Positions 17,343 to 27,010 of a DNA stretch of 64,000 bases are shown in pieces. Under the pieces are notes generated by a model. That model saw only the letters and a program-made list of their open reading frames with translations. It had not been told where the DNA came from and searched no databases. The stretch lies in the NCBI RefSeq assembly GCF_014650495.1, contig NZ_BMVB01000005.1:248001-312000 (forward strand), given 5' to 3'. How positions within the stretch are numbered: the stretch's first letter is position 1; the number at the start of each line of letters is the position of its first letter. Both the position numbers and the translations under genes were made by a program. Origin of the DNA: Streptomyces cinnamoneus. GTDB lineage: Bacteria; Actinomycetota; Actinomycetes; Streptomycetales; Streptomycetaceae.

Positions 17343-20131
17343 CAGTCGACTCCATAGTGTTGGAAGCAGTCGGTGTACACGCTGTCCGCGAATGGCGGGT
17401 CGAACGGCGGCAGATCCTCCGTGCCCAGGAGGGTGACCGCCTCCTCACGACTGATCGAGGCGAGTCTCTGCCGTGCCATGGCCAGCGCGGCGGAGGGCAC
17501 CGTGTGCGATGTTGCTGCCAGAGTATGGAAAGCGTTCATGAGCAATGCCGCGGCCGCGTCGTGCGCCGGCCACAGGGAGGCGATGACATTGCGGGCCCCG
17601 GCGGTCAGGAACGCGCCTGGAAGGCTGGTGAATTCGCTGGCTGCGTGATGCCGGGGCAGCCCGGAGTCACAGGCCGAGAGCACCACCAGTGTGCAGTGCG
17701 GTAAGAGCAGCCGGCCGGTGATCTGAGCGGCGGTGAACAGTTCGAGACCTGCTTTCCACTGCTCCTCGCGGACTCCAAGCGGATCCGGTACCGGTGACGG
17801 GGTGACCTCTAGCCCGGAACGGTAGGCGCTGTCGGGGTCGAAGTGGCCGTGGCACGCGAAGTGGATCCGGCCCGCGCCGGGCAGGGAGTTGAGCAGTGCC
17901 TCAGTCTCGGCAGGGCACGGCTGGTATCCCAGTGACTCGGGAATGTCCTGGGCCGTGTGGCGAAGGGTGCGCGAAGGGTCCGAGATCGAGATCCAGGGTC
18001 GTCTGCCGTCGCGGCGGCGCGCCCGCAGCAGGGGAAGCGCGCCTGGGGTCGGCAGCACGCTCACGGCGCAGTTCGGCAGCAGACCGGCCAGGCGCCAGTA
18101 AGGAAGTTGGAACAGCTCGTTCTCCGGGCACACGAACAGCCGCGCAGGAGGCTGGGAACACACTTCTCTCACGGCCCCGGCGATCGCGGCGAACAACCCT
18201 TCGTCGATCCGGGACTCGCTCTCCTCGGCTAGGGCACGAGTCTCGTGAAGATCGTCGGGGTGCGCGTTCAGGTACTCCCGACGTACCCGTTGCATGCGCA
18301 CCAACGCACGTCGTCGCGTCCGGGCGCCCCACTTGAACAGGCGGGCCGTTGTGCTGCCGCCAGTGGTGAGACAAGTGATCGTCACGGCTTCGGATACTGC
18401 CAGGAGATCGACCAGGACCTCCCCCGGAGCGAGCGCGCTGGCCAGTTCCTCGGCGGGCACCGGATCGGCGTTCACACGGAGTGATCTGCCCGTGCGTGCG
18501 GCGGCTCGCTCCAGCTCGTCCGCGGCGCGCTCCCGCTCCGCGATCGGCTCGGCCAGGCCCCTGAGCTCGACGGCGGCTAGCTGAAGGGTAGCCTCGGCTC
18601 CGCGCAGCCGGAGAACCGCAGACATCAGTTCCTGATCTGTGCTGCTCTCCACCACCTCACCGACGCGCAGTGCCTCGGTCATGGTGACTGCCCGGGCCCG
18701 CTGTCCCAACTGGAGCAACGAGCGCGGTCGCGAGGGCGACTCCACCGTACCGTCGCTGCTGTCGGCCGGCCCATACACCTGGTGCAGTATGGCGGTCACG
18801 AACACTTCCGCGTCGTACGCTTCGGCCAGGGCCACGGCGACGCTCTGCCGCAGCTCGATGGTGGCCGCCTCGGCACGCAACCGCTCGCCGAGCTCGATGG
18901 CCGGGGCCACTTCCGCCAGGGCTTGGTGGGCCCTGGTCTGCCGGATCAGGTTGCGCACCAGGTCGATGCGGAAACGCACGACGCGCAGCAAGTCACCCCT
19001 GCGTTCCACCGCCCGGACGGCGGTTCGCAGGGCGGATTCGGCCTGCGCTCGGTTGCCGGAGAGGTCGTGAGCGATCCCGAGTGCGTGGCGGGCATCGGCC
19101 TCGTAGGCGGGTTGGTGGAGTCGGCGTGCCTCGGCGATGCACATTCTGAGCAGGGGCACTGCCTCGGCGGCGTGATCCGGGTGCCGCCGGATGATCAGCG
19201 AAGCGCGCCGCCAGGCCCATCCCTCCTCATGTGGGTTGTCCATTCCGTCCGCGAACTCGCCCCGCCACTCCGTCGCCCAGTCGTGGCGGTTGAGCCCCTC
19301 GGCCTCCGCTGCCGCTTGCTCGACCATCCGCGCGCTCCGCTCCCGTTCGCCGAGGAATTCCCAGGTGCGCCCGGATTCCCTCAACATCCGGGCAGCCAGG
19401 GTCGGGTCACCGTCCGAGAGCGCGAGTTCCCGGGCTTCTTCGAGCACCTCGAGGGTTTCCTCGAACAGACCTGCCTGCCGAGCGATCAAGGCGTGATGGA
19501 AGGCGAATGTCGCGCGGCAGTACACGGGGCCCTCGTCGCGTGCGCGCACCGTGCCGCGGATGCGCCGAGCGACTCGTGCGGTGTCCAGGGCGCTTCTCGC
19601 GTCACCGGTGTCGGCCATGACCTCCGCCTGGTCCATGAGAGCCATACTGAGGTCCACGCGGCTGCCCAGCCGCTCCGCCTCTGCAACGACGGAGGAACAG
19701 TCGCGCTGGAACTCCTCATGACGGCCCATCAGGGCAAGGGTGTGCAGCCGAAGCCGACGAGCCCTGAGTCGGATCGGCTCATCGGCCTCTAGTGCGCTCA
19801 CGGCCCGCTCAAGGAAGTCGAATGCCGGCGCAGGGTCGTCGAGCGCGAGAAGTCGCTGAGCACCTTCCGTCAGGATGTATCCGCAGGTCTCGACGGGAAA
19901 CAACGCTGCGGCCGCGACGCCGAGCTCGGTCATGGTCTGGGCATGCAGTGCGGTGGAGGCTACTTTGATGCGGTCCATGAGCTCCATGAGCTCCAGCCTC
20001 CGGGCCTCGTGAAAGGACAGGTTGTAGCGTGCGGGATCGCCCTCCAGCCGCTGCTTCGCCTCTGGCAGCGATAGCCGTCCCTCCAATACACCTGTCACCA
20101 CTTGGGCTACCGCGTCGTCCTCACCGGCCAT
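17342..20131 (-). CDS. TPR-CHAT caspase-like protease
   Basis: 929 aa. Residues about 1-520 are helical repeats of TPR type (e.g. RVDLSMALMDQAEVMADTGD, AYEADARHALGIAHDLSGNR). The C-terminal part (about 610-929) is a CHAT domain, a clan CD caspase-like peptidase, with catalytic His761 (IHFACHGHFDPDS) and Cys821 (VVLSACDSGLP), followed by the typical GAFLTAGARNVIASLWPAHD. The ATG at 20131 overlaps the previous gene by 11 bp; a longer frame to 20611 runs through that gene and is rejected. TPR-CHAT proteases act as triggered proteases in bacterial immunity (for example with type III-E CRISPR, or next to gasdermins). Here the partners are a hypothetical protein upstream and a candidate effector downstream. 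Confidence 0.85.
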   Translation of the reverse strand: MAGEDDAVAQVVTGVLEGRLSLPEAKQRLEGDPARYNLSFHEARRLELMELMDRIKVASTALHAQTMTELGVAAAALFPVETCGYILTEGAQRLLALDDPAPAFDFLERAVSALEADEPIRLRARRLRLHTLALMGRHEEFQRDCSSVVAEAERLGSRVDLSMALMDQAEVMADTGDARSALDTARVARRIRGTVRARDEGPVYCRATFAFHHALIARQAGLFEETLEVLEEARELALSDGDPTLAARMLRESGRTWEFLGERERSARMVEQAAAEAEGLNRHDWATEWRGEFADGMDNPHEEGWAWRRASLIIRRHPDHAAEAVPLLRMCIAEARRLHQPAYEADARHALGIAHDLSGNRAQAESALRTAVRAVERRGDLLRVVRFRIDLVRNLIRQTRAHQALAEVAPAIELGERLRAEAATIELRQSVAVALAEAYDAEVFVTAILHQVYGPADSSDGTVESPSRPRSLLQLGQRARAVTMTEALRVGEVVESSTDQELMSAVLRLRGAEATLQLAAVELRGLAEPIAERERAADELERAAARTGRSLRVNADPVPAEELASALAPGEVLVDLLAVSEAVTITCLTTGGSTTARLFKWGARTRRRALVRMQRVRREYLNAHPDDLHETRALAEESESRIDEGLFAAIAGAVREVCSQPPARLFVCPENELFQLPYWRLAGLLPNCAVSVLPTPGALPLLRARRRDGRRPWISISDPSRTLRHTAQDIPESLGYQPCPAETEALLNSLPGAGRIHFACHGHFDPDSAYRSGLEVTPSPVPDPLGVREEQWKAGLELFTAAQITGRLLLPHCTLVVLSACDSGLPRHHAASEFTSLPGAFLTAGARNVIASLWPAHDAAAALLMNAFHTLAATSHTVPSAALAMARQRLASISREEAVTLLGTEDLPPFDPPFADSVYTDCFQHYGVD

Positions 20132-21047
20132 GACCGAAGTCCTCCGGCAACTCTTCAACCAGCGAGGTGATACGAGCCGTAAAGGGAGAAGGCAGAGGAG
20201 CGAACACCGCGACACACACCTCGTCGGGGTCGTCGCCGAGCGCCTCGGCCAGCATCCTCGTGGCGTACATGCTCCACACCGCGACGGTGACGACGTCGTC
20301 ATCGTCCAGGTCCAACCAGCCCTCGGAGCAGGCGCTGATCGGCGCCAGGCACGCCAGCCACATGAACAGCGATCCGCTGTCCTGTGGTTTGAAGTAATAG
20401 GGCAGATAAGGCATCTGGTCGCAGAGCTGCTCCGCGTAGGAACGAATCTCAGGTACTTCCCACACCTCGCGGGCGTCGGAATCCGAAACCTCGAAGGTGA
20501 CCGCAAACCTGCCCCGCAGCTCTTTGAGCTCAGCGAGCCGCTCAGGCCCCATCCCCTGTGCGCGGTGGGAGAACGCGACGAGGAAGGGATAGACGTCACC
20601 GGCCTCAACACGATCGAAGGGAACGGAGAACGGAATCGGCTCCTTGTCCTGTGGCTCCGATTCTCGCTCCGGAGGGATCACCTCGGGTTGGCGGACTGTG
20701 ATCCCTGCGGTATCGAGATCCGTTTCAACCCATTCCGTCAACGTGTCGTCGTCAAACACCAGGTCGTAGAGGGCAGCAATGACAACGGCCAGCTGGGCGA
20801 AGGCGTGCCAAGTTCCTGTGCGCGCCCTGGCCCTGCCGACCAGATGCCGGCAGGCCGAGGCCGCCTGTTCGGGCTTGGAGGCGACCAGTTCCTGGAGCGC
20901 CTCGATGTTCATCTGCTGAGTGCCGTTCCCCGTGGAAACCGCGAGGTCTTCGATCCGTTCCAAGAACGCGATGAGAGCCTGCGCTTCGGCACTTGGATCC
21001 TCGGCGCTCTGATCTGCGGAACGCCGCTCAATTGCCTCCTCGGACAT
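20121..21047 (-). CDS. Conserved hypothetical protein, first gene of CHAT operon
   Basis: 308 aa, acidic, no membrane segment or signal. Helical N-terminal half (ALIAFLERIEDLAVSTGNGT and on), an acidic Pro/Glu linker near residues 125-145, then a second helical part (DVVTVAVWSMYATRMLAEAL). No catalytic motif is seen. Overlaps the start of the TPR-CHAT gene by 11 bp. Such first genes in CHAT operons may sense the trigger or restrain the protease; here that is only inferred from position. Confidence 0.65.
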   Translation of the reverse strand: MSEEAIERRSADQSAEDPSAEAQALIAFLERIEDLAVSTGNGTQQMNIEALQELVASKPEQAASACRHLVGRARARTGTWHAFAQLAVVIAALYDLVFDDDTLTEWVETDLDTAGITVRQPEVIPPERESEPQDKEPIPFSVPFDRVEAGDVYPFLVAFSHRAQGMGPERLAELKELRGRFAVTFEVSDSDAREVWEVPEIRSYAEQLCDQMPYLPYYFKPQDSGSLFMWLACLAPISACSEGWLDLDDDDVVTVAVWSMYATRMLAEALGDDPDEVCVAVFAPLPSPFTARITSLVEELPEDFGHGR

Positions 21048-21403
21048 GCCCGACCCCCGTTCCGGACACGGGCGACGTGGCGTACGTCACCACGCCGGGA
21101 CTGTACGGCTGGTTACCGAGCATCCGCCATGCGAATCCCGCCACCACGTCTTGCGATCACTTCCCGACTTTCGCGCCATCATTTGGAGTACCCAGTCGCT
21201 CCAGGTACCGACTTCCCAGTGTCCAGGAACAGGTCGTCGTACAACTTCATCCTGCATTCATGTGCGACTAGCCATGCATCACGGCATACACCCCCGCGAG
21301 TCCTGGACGTCCTGCGGAACGGTTGTCGTCGGCAGCGCGGGAATCCACACCGCCTCTAGCACGTCTGCAACCATGGACCAGCACGATGTGGCTCACGGGG
21401 CCC
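21048..21403. other. Presumed promoter region of the CHAT operon
   Basis: About 355 bp with no gene. It should hold the operon promoter; no convincing -10/-35 pair or palindrome was identified. Confidence 0.4.
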
Positions 21404-21811
21404 CTATTTGCGGACGATGCGCAGTTGACGCATCAGCTCGGTGAGTGCCAACAAACTGACCACGGGCGCAACGGCGGCGAAGAACATCCTCACGCCGCTT
21501 TCTCCTCTACTGTCCGCTGCCCACAGGCTCCACGCGATTGCGGCTGCCACACCCGCCACTACCACCCACCAGGAAGATGATTCCTGACGGCCATCGAGGA
21601 TCGCCGCTGTCGTTCCCAGTCCGCCACCGACTATTAGCCCCATGACCAGCAGCGCTGACATCCACTGGGGGACCCCTGAGACCGTGAAGTCAGGCGAGGC
21701 GTCCAGCTGATGAAACGTGGCCCAGGTGCTGCCGATGTACACACCGCTCAATGTGGTCAGACTCAACGCTCGGATCAACCACCCCAGCACTCCGCGCTGT
21801 TCACCGGCCAT
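21404..21811 (-). CDS. Four-helix membrane protein, hypothetical
   Basis: 135 aa with four hydrophobic stretches (about residues 9-30, 48-70, 78-97, 103-125: LVMGLIVGGGLGTTAAI, WWVVVAGVAAAIAWSLW, FFAAVAPVVSLLALTEL). Start at ATG 21811. The gene reads in the same direction as the CHAT operon and ends 356 bp before it, so it is probably separate. No family is recognised. Confidence 0.55.
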   Translation of the reverse strand: MAGEQRGVLGWLIRALSLTTLSGVYIGSTWATFHQLDASPDFTVSGVPQWMSALLVMGLIVGGGLGTTAAILDGRQESSSWWVVVAGVAAAIAWSLWAADSRGESGVRMFFAAVAPVVSLLALTELMRQLRIVRK

Positions 21812-22018
21812 TAATGCCCCCGGGGTCCCCCGACATGGCTGAAACGCTTTCCATAGTGCCCCATCCACCCGCTGTCGGCATAGGCAGACAGAAATCGAGC
21901 TCAGAGTGACACATGTTGCCTAACTGCCAACGGACAGCGTCGCCGACACCTGGACGGGCACTCGGGTGATCCAGTCGCGGTCCACGATCTGCGACTGGGG
22001 ATCCAGCGCGAACGGCTG
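21812..22018. other. No gene
   Basis: Short interval between the membrane protein gene and the decayed Ig-like gene; presumably the promoter of the former. Confidence 0.4.
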
Positions 22019-23088
22019 CGCCGGGAGAGGAATTCGGCCACCCGCTGGTGGTACGGGCCGTGTCCAAGGGAGAGGTACCGGTTCAGGATGCCCCGGTGGA
22101 GTTCACAGTGACCGAAGGCGACGCGTCGTTCCCGGGAAGGTACGACAGGCGTCGGCGACGACGGACAGCAGCGGTGCGGCAACAGCGCCGACACTGACGG
22201 CGGACCGGAGCCGAGCCCGGTGACCGTCACCGCGACATCGGGCGGCGCGGATGCGGTGTTCTCGCTGGAGGTGACCTCAGCGTCCGAGGTGGTTCCAGGC
22301 GGTCCACCGGATGTGCAACTGTACAGGGCGGGGACGAGAAGTATCCGGGAGTGCGGGTGCTGCCCGCCAACGGGACGGAGCCCATCGGCCCGCAGAGGGT
22401 CCAGGTACGCCTGCCGACGGATCGGGGCCTGCAGTGGGAAACTGCGGGCACGCCGGACCACCAACTGACGGTGCTCGGTGGCACTCCCTACCCCGGGCAG
22501 CTCTCCCCCGACCAGATGGCGCTGACGTTCGACAACGTCGACCTTGACACGCCTCCAGGCCCGGAGAAGGTGATGTGGGTCGCGGTCAGCACCGGTCACG
22601 ATGCGCCGCTCGGATCCACCAGCCTGACCCTCACCGTAGGAAGAACGTCCTCCCCCTCCACAACGATCGTCATCACTCCCGGCTTCACCGTGACACCGGG
22701 CGGGGCCCCGCAACCGCACAGCGGGGAGGACTTCCCGTGTACCCAGGCGTCGAAGTACGGAACAACGGAACGCAAGCCACCCCGCTCCAAACAGTCACCG
22801 TGGTCCTTCCGGCCGGCTCCAGCCTGAGGTTCGGTACACAGGAACTCCCTGATCACCAGCTGACCGTCCGGGGAGCGGGCGGAGACACCACCGTGTACGT
22901 GGGAAGGGTTCCGACGGCGGACGGACGCTGACCTTCCCCGACGTCGACCTGAAGACCCCCGACACCGGATCACCGTCGATCATGTGGGCGGCGTGAGCGC
23001 CACCGAGGGCTCCCCCACGGGCCTCACCGGCCTGGAGTTCACCGTCGGCAGCCGGACCTCACCGTCCACGACCATCAACATCATCTGA
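22019..23088 (+). pseudogene. Decayed surface protein with bacterial Ig-like and repeat domains
   Basis: Reading across all three frames gives EEFGHPLVVRAVSKGEVPVQ, DAPVEFTVTEGDASFPGKV and SATTDSSGAATAPTLTA, a bacterial Ig-like (Big/invasin-type) domain. Then come two copies of a roughly 100-residue repeat: LPANGTEPIGPQ...PDHQLTVLGG...LTFDNVDLDTP, and VRNNGTQATPLQ...LPDHQLTVRGA...FPDVDLKTPD, each ending in a SPSTTI-type tail. At least three frame changes (about 22200, 22730, 22930) destroy the frame, and no signal peptide remains. It was probably a secreted or cell-wall protein. Confidence 0.65.
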
Positions 23089-23486
23089 ATGAGGTCGGGG
23101 CCGGCGCGGTGGTTGCCGCTCCGTGACTATCCGGCCCCATGCGGCGGTCCGATCTATGCCCGAATGCCGGAGTTCAACGCTCCGTAGTCAGCACCAAGTC
23201 AGCACGGGAGGGGTGACCAGGGGTGCTGACGTGGGATTTCAGTCAGCACCAAGTCAGCACGGGAGTCAGCACCCCAGCTCCGGATCACCCCAATCGCCAC
23301 ATATTTCCCCGCTGGTTTCCTAAATCGAGTTGAGCCTTCTCGACCCCCCTCACCCACCCCTTCATGGACGTCACCATCACAGCCCGACCCCGAACTGTGT
23401 AGCCCCACCACATAGGCCCCTGACCTGCCACTTCCTACCGTATGGCGACGCAATGACACGCCCTCCCCCACCCGGAAGCGGTGACC
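23089..23486. other. Gene-free interval with repeats upstream of MHS transporter
   Basis: About 400 bp holding the GTCAGCAC repeats and a C-rich stretch before the transporter gene. No ORF of note. Confidence 0.5.
23187..23273. repeat. GTCAGCAC repeat cluster
   Basis: GTCAGCACCAAGTCAGCACG (then GGAG) occurs at 23187-23210 and again, identical over 24 bp, at 23242-23265. An inverted GTGCTGAC lies between them (23223-23230) and another GTCAGCAC follows at about 23265. This gives five direct and one inverted copy of an 8-bp motif in 87 bp, suggestive of a multi-site regulator or of a decayed repeat. Confidence 0.6.
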
Positions 23487-24881
23487 ATGACCACCCCAGC
23501 CCCACCCGCCCCGACCCCCAACTCACTCCCCAGAATCGTCGTCGCCAGCCTCATCGGCACCACCATCGAGTGGTACGACTTCTTCCTCTACGGCTCCGCC
23601 GCCGCTCTGGTCTTCAACAGGTTGTTCTTCCCCGAATCCGACCCGCTCGTCGGCACCCTGCTGTCCTTCCTCACCTACGCGGTCGGGTTCGCCGCGCGGC
23701 CGGTCGGTGCGCTGGTGTTCGGGCATTACGGGGACCGGCTGGGGCGTAAGAAGCTGTTGGTGGTGAGCCTGTTGATGATGGGCGGGGCGACGTGTGCCAT
23801 TGGGGTGCTGCCCACTCATGCCGCCGTCGGGTCGCTCGCGCCCGTGTTGCTCACCGTGCTGCGGCTCTTGCAGGGGTTCGCGCTCGGGGGTGAGTGGGGT
23901 GGTGCGGTGTTGCTCGTGTCGGAGCACGGTGATGCCCGGCGGCGGGGGTTCTGGGCGGCGTGGCCGCAGACGGGGGCGCCCGCCGGGCAGTTGCTGGCCA
24001 CGGGGGTGCTCTCCGTCCTGACGGCTTCGCTGTCGGACGAGGCGTTCGTCTCGTGGGGCTGGCGGGTGCCGTTCCTGCTGTCGGGCCTGCTGGTGATGGT
24101 AGGGCTGTGGATCCGTCTCTCCGTCGACGAGTCACCCGTGTTCAAGGCCGCGCTGGCCCGGGCGGAGTCGCACGCCCGGGAGGGTGGGGCCGCCGAGCGG
24201 ATGCCGCTCGTGGCGGTCATGCGCGATCAGTGGCGTGACGTCCTCGTGGCCATGGGCGCGCGCATGGCCGAGAACATCAGCTACTACGTCATCACCGCCT
24301 TCGTCCTCGTCTACGCCACCGAACAGACGCAGTTGTCCAAGCAGACGGCGCTCAACGCCGTGCTGATCGGTTCGGCCGTGCACTTCGCGGTCATCCCCGC
24401 CTGGGGCGCCCTGTCGGACCGGGTCGGGCGACGGCCCGTCTACCTGCTGGGCGCGGTGGGCGTCGGGGCGTGGGCGTTCCCCTTCTTCGCACTCGTCGAC
24501 AGGGGGACGCCCGGGGCCCTGGTCCTCGCCGTGACGGTGGGGCTGGTCTGCCACGGCGCGATGTATGCGCCCCAAGCCGCCTTCTTCTCCGAGATGTTCG
24601 CGACCCGTGTGCGGTATTCGGGCGCGTCGATCGGGGCCCAGTTCTCCTCCGTGGCCGCCGGCGCGCCCGCTCCGCTGATCGCCACGGCACTCCTCGCCGA
24701 GCACGACAGCGGCACCCCCGTCGCCCTGTACGTGATCGCCGCCGCGGCACTCACGCTCGTCGCCGTCGGTTGTGCCAGGGAGACCCGGCATCGTGACCTG
24801 TCGGACGGGGCCGCCCCGAGCAGCGAGCACGACGGGCGAAGCGCGCGGTCGGAGCGGTCAGTGACGACCGAGAGCCGGTGA
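23487..24881 (+). CDS. MHS-family (metabolite:H+ symporter) MFS transporter
   Basis: 464 aa, 12 predicted helices. Family markers: TIEWYDFFLYGSAAALVFN at the start, FGHYGDRLGRKKLLVVSLL in loop 2-3, QGFALGGEWGGAVLLVSEH, and LSDRVGRRPVYLLGA in the central loop. Members import organic acids or betaines (citrate, shikimate, alpha-ketoglutarate, proline/betaine) with protons. ATG 23487 is preferred over GTG 23481 because GGAAG is then correctly spaced. Convergent with a PucR-type regulator overlapping its 3' end by 24 bp, next to a 3-hydroxybutyrate-type dehydrogenase. A hydroxy-acid substrate is therefore a reasonable guess. Confidence 0.88.
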   Translation: MTTPAPPAPTPNSLPRIVVASLIGTTIEWYDFFLYGSAAALVFNRLFFPESDPLVGTLLSFLTYAVGFAARPVGALVFGHYGDRLGRKKLLVVSLLMMGGATCAIGVLPTHAAVGSLAPVLLTVLRLLQGFALGGEWGGAVLLVSEHGDARRRGFWAAWPQTGAPAGQLLATGVLSVLTASLSDEAFVSWGWRVPFLLSGLLVMVGLWIRLSVDESPVFKAALARAESHAREGGAAERMPLVAVMRDQWRDVLVAMGARMAENISYYVITAFVLVYATEQTQLSKQTALNAVLIGSAVHFAVIPAWGALSDRVGRRPVYLLGAVGVGAWAFPFFALVDRGTPGALVLAVTVGLVCHGAMYAPQAAFFSEMFATRVRYSGASIGAQFSSVAAGAPAPLIATALLAEHDSGTPVALYVIAAAALTLVAVGCARETRHRDLSDGAAPSSEHDGRSARSERSVTTESR

Positions 24882-26984
24882 GAGTCCGTGCAGGCGCAGG
24901 GCGAGCCGGATCTCCAGGGTGCGGGCCGGCGACTGCCAGTCGGCACCGAGGAGGTGCCCGACCCGGTCCAGCCGCTGCGCGACGGTGTTGACGTGCACGT
25001 GCAGCTCGTCCTTGGTGCGCACCGGACTCATGCCGCAGGCGAAGTAGGCGTCGAGGGTGTTCACGAGCGCGGTGCCGCGCCGGGCGTCGTAGTCGACGAC
25101 CGGCCCTATCGTCCGGGCGATGAACTCCCGGACGTGGCCGCCGCCGTCCGTACCGGTCAGCAGCAGGCCCAGGAACCCGAAGTCGTCCGCCGCCGCGCCC
25201 TCGCCGCCCCGGCCGAGAGCGTGCAGGACCTCCAGGCAGCGGCGGGCCTCGGCGTAGGCGGTGGCGACGTCGCCGGGGTGGGCGGCCGGCGCGGCGACGG
25301 GTGCCGAGGCGCCGACGGTCACGCGCGCGTGGACCGCCTCCCCCAGCCGGCGTGCGGTGTTCCGCGCCGTCGCCGTGGCGCTGTCGTACGGCCCGTGGGG
25401 CAGGAGCAGCACCGTGCCCCCGTCGCGGGCGGCGGCCAGGCCGTGACCGGTGGCCGCCAGGTGCGAGGCGGCGGACCACAAGCGCTGTCGGTCGGACGGG
25501 GCGTCCGTCGCCTCGTCCGCCATGCGGGCGGCGAGGACGAGGTGGGGCGTGTCGAGATCCGCGCACAGGCGGGCGGCCCGTGTGCGCAGCAGACGGGGAG
25601 CGCGGTCGGGGGCGTCGAGCAGGTCGTCCAGGATTTCGCCGCGTACGCGCTGTTCGGCCTCGCCCGCCGAGCGGCGCGCCAGTTGCAGCAGTGACGTGAC
25701 CATGGCGGCGCGCTCCAGGGCACGCCGGTCGACGGGGCCGAGGTCGCACCGGTCGTGCAGGCGCAGGGCGCCCAGGAGCTCGTCACCCGCACAGACGGCC
25801 GCGATCCAGCCGTCGCGGTCACGCACGGCTCGGCCTTCGGCGCGGGAACGCTCGACGGCGAGCGCGGGGCCGTGGCCGGGGTCCGGGTCCTCGCCCGGGT
25901 CCGGGTCCTCGCCTGGATACGGATACTCGCCCGGGTCCAGGTACTCGACGCGCCCGCCGAGCACTTCGGCGACCGCCTCGGCGACGTCATGGACACCCCC
26001 GCCGCGCAGGACGAGTTCGGTGAGCCGGTCGTGGATGTCGGCTGCGCGTTCGACGGCGGCGCTGTGGTCGCGGACGATCTCGTTGGCGGCTTCGAGCTCG
26101 GCCAGCGCCGAACGGGTCTCCGCCAGGAGGTTGGCCGTGTCTATGGCCACCGCGGCATGGGCGGCGAACGAGGAGAGCAGGGCGATCTGCTGCCGGTCGA
26201 AGACGCGCGAACGCCGGTCGGCGGCGAAGAGCACCCCTATGACGGCGCTCCCGAGCCGGAGCGGGACGCCGAGGATGGCGACGAGCCCCTCGTCGCGCAC
26301 CCCCGAATCGATGTCCGGGGTGTGCTGGAAGCGGGGATCTTCCATGTAGTCGTCCGTGACGTACGGACGAGCCGTCTGGGCCACGAGCCCGCCGAGCCCC
26401 TCCCCCAGGCCCAGCCGCAGTTCCTGGAAACGGGCCGAGACCGAACCGTCCGTGACCCGCATGTACGTGTCCCCGGCCGCCGTGTCGTTGAGGGTGAGGT
26501 ACGCGGCGTCGGTGCCCAGCAGGGAACGGGCACGCCGCACGATGGCCTGCAGCACCGCGTCGATGTCGCGCAGACCTGCGAGGTCCTGTGCCGTGGCGAA
26601 GAGAGCCGACAGCTCGGCCTCGCGTCTCTTCCGGTCCTCCAGTTCCGCACGGACGCGCAGCGCGAGGAGTTTGGCGCGCTCGACGGCGGCGACCCGTTCC
26701 GGCGGTGCCCCGTCGGCGCGCAGCTGTTGGACGGGCCGCTCGTAAGCGTCGGCCGGCGCGCCGGTCGCGAGCAGTTCGAGGTAGGCGGCCAGAGGGCCGT
26801 CGGGCGGAAGGGCGTCGGACGGAAGGGCGTTGGACGGAAGGGCCTCGGGCGGAGGAAAGTCGGACGGAAGGGCCTCGGGTGGAGGAAAGTCGGACGGAGG
26901 GGAGTCGGACGGAGGGGAGTCGGGCGGAGGGCTGTGGCGCAGGGGGCTGTTGGGCAGAGCGTGGTCCATGTGGGCGTCGGGCAT
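24858..26984 (-). CDS. GAF-domain PucR/CdaR-type transcriptional regulator
   Basis: About 708 aa. A Pro-rich repeated N-terminus (DNA repeat at 26800-26950), a helical region, then a GAF domain (about residues 125-310: RSLLGTDAAYLTLNDTAAGD, GEGLGGLVAQTARPYV, VPLRLGSAVIGVLFAADR). A linker with repeats of PGEDPD follows, then a GGDEF-like PucR middle domain and the C-terminal PucR helix-turn-helix (VRTKDELHVHVNTVAQRLDR). Such proteins are activators that sense carbon or nitrogen metabolites. It lies 26 bp after the dehydrogenase gene, in one operon, and probably controls that gene and the MHS transporter. ATG 26984 is chosen; 26969 is possible. Confidence 0.85.
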   Translation of the reverse strand: MPDAHMDHALPNSPLRHSPPPDSPPSDSPPSDFPPPEALPSDFPPPEALPSNALPSDALPPDGPLAAYLELLATGAPADAYERPVQQLRADGAPPERVAAVERAKLLALRVRAELEDRKRREAELSALFATAQDLAGLRDIDAVLQAIVRRARSLLGTDAAYLTLNDTAAGDTYMRVTDGSVSARFQELRLGLGEGLGGLVAQTARPYVTDDYMEDPRFQHTPDIDSGVRDEGLVAILGVPLRLGSAVIGVLFAADRRSRVFDRQQIALLSSFAAHAAVAIDTANLLAETRSALAELEAANEIVRDHSAAVERAADIHDRLTELVLRGGGVHDVAEAVAEVLGGRVEYLDPGEYPYPGEDPDPGEDPDPGHGPALAVERSRAEGRAVRDRDGWIAAVCAGDELLGALRLHDRCDLGPVDRRALERAAMVTSLLQLARRSAGEAEQRVRGEILDDLLDAPDRAPRLLRTRAARLCADLDTPHLVLAARMADEATDAPSDRQRLWSAASHLAATGHGLAAARDGGTVLLLPHGPYDSATATARNTARRLGEAVHARVTVGASAPVAAPAAHPGDVATAYAEARRCLEVLHALGRGGEGAAADDFGFLGLLLTGTDGGGHVREFIARTIGPVVDYDARRGTALVNTLDAYFACGMSPVRTKDELHVHVNTVAQRLDRVGHLLGADWQSPARTLEIRLALRLHGLSPALGRH
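26800..26950. repeat. Tandem 12-24 bp repeats in regulator N-terminus
   Basis: Imperfect copies of GGCGGAAGGGCGTCGGACGG-like units encode a Pro/Ser/Asp-rich, low-complexity tail (repeats of PPSD and PPPEALPSD). Likely variable in length between strains. Confidence 0.75.
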
Positions 26985-27010
26985 GGAGACAGGCTGACAG
27001 GCGCGGCTCC

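Noticed and set aside
20132..20611. Longer N-terminus of the CHAT protein
   Set aside because: Lies wholly within the upstream hypothetical gene in another frame, and is Arg/Ser-rich nonsense; the ATG at 20131 gives the helical repeat start.
23187..23273. Possible CRISPR array
   Set aside because: Only two long repeats, spacing irregular, the inner motif is much shorter than a CRISPR repeat and no cas genes are present.
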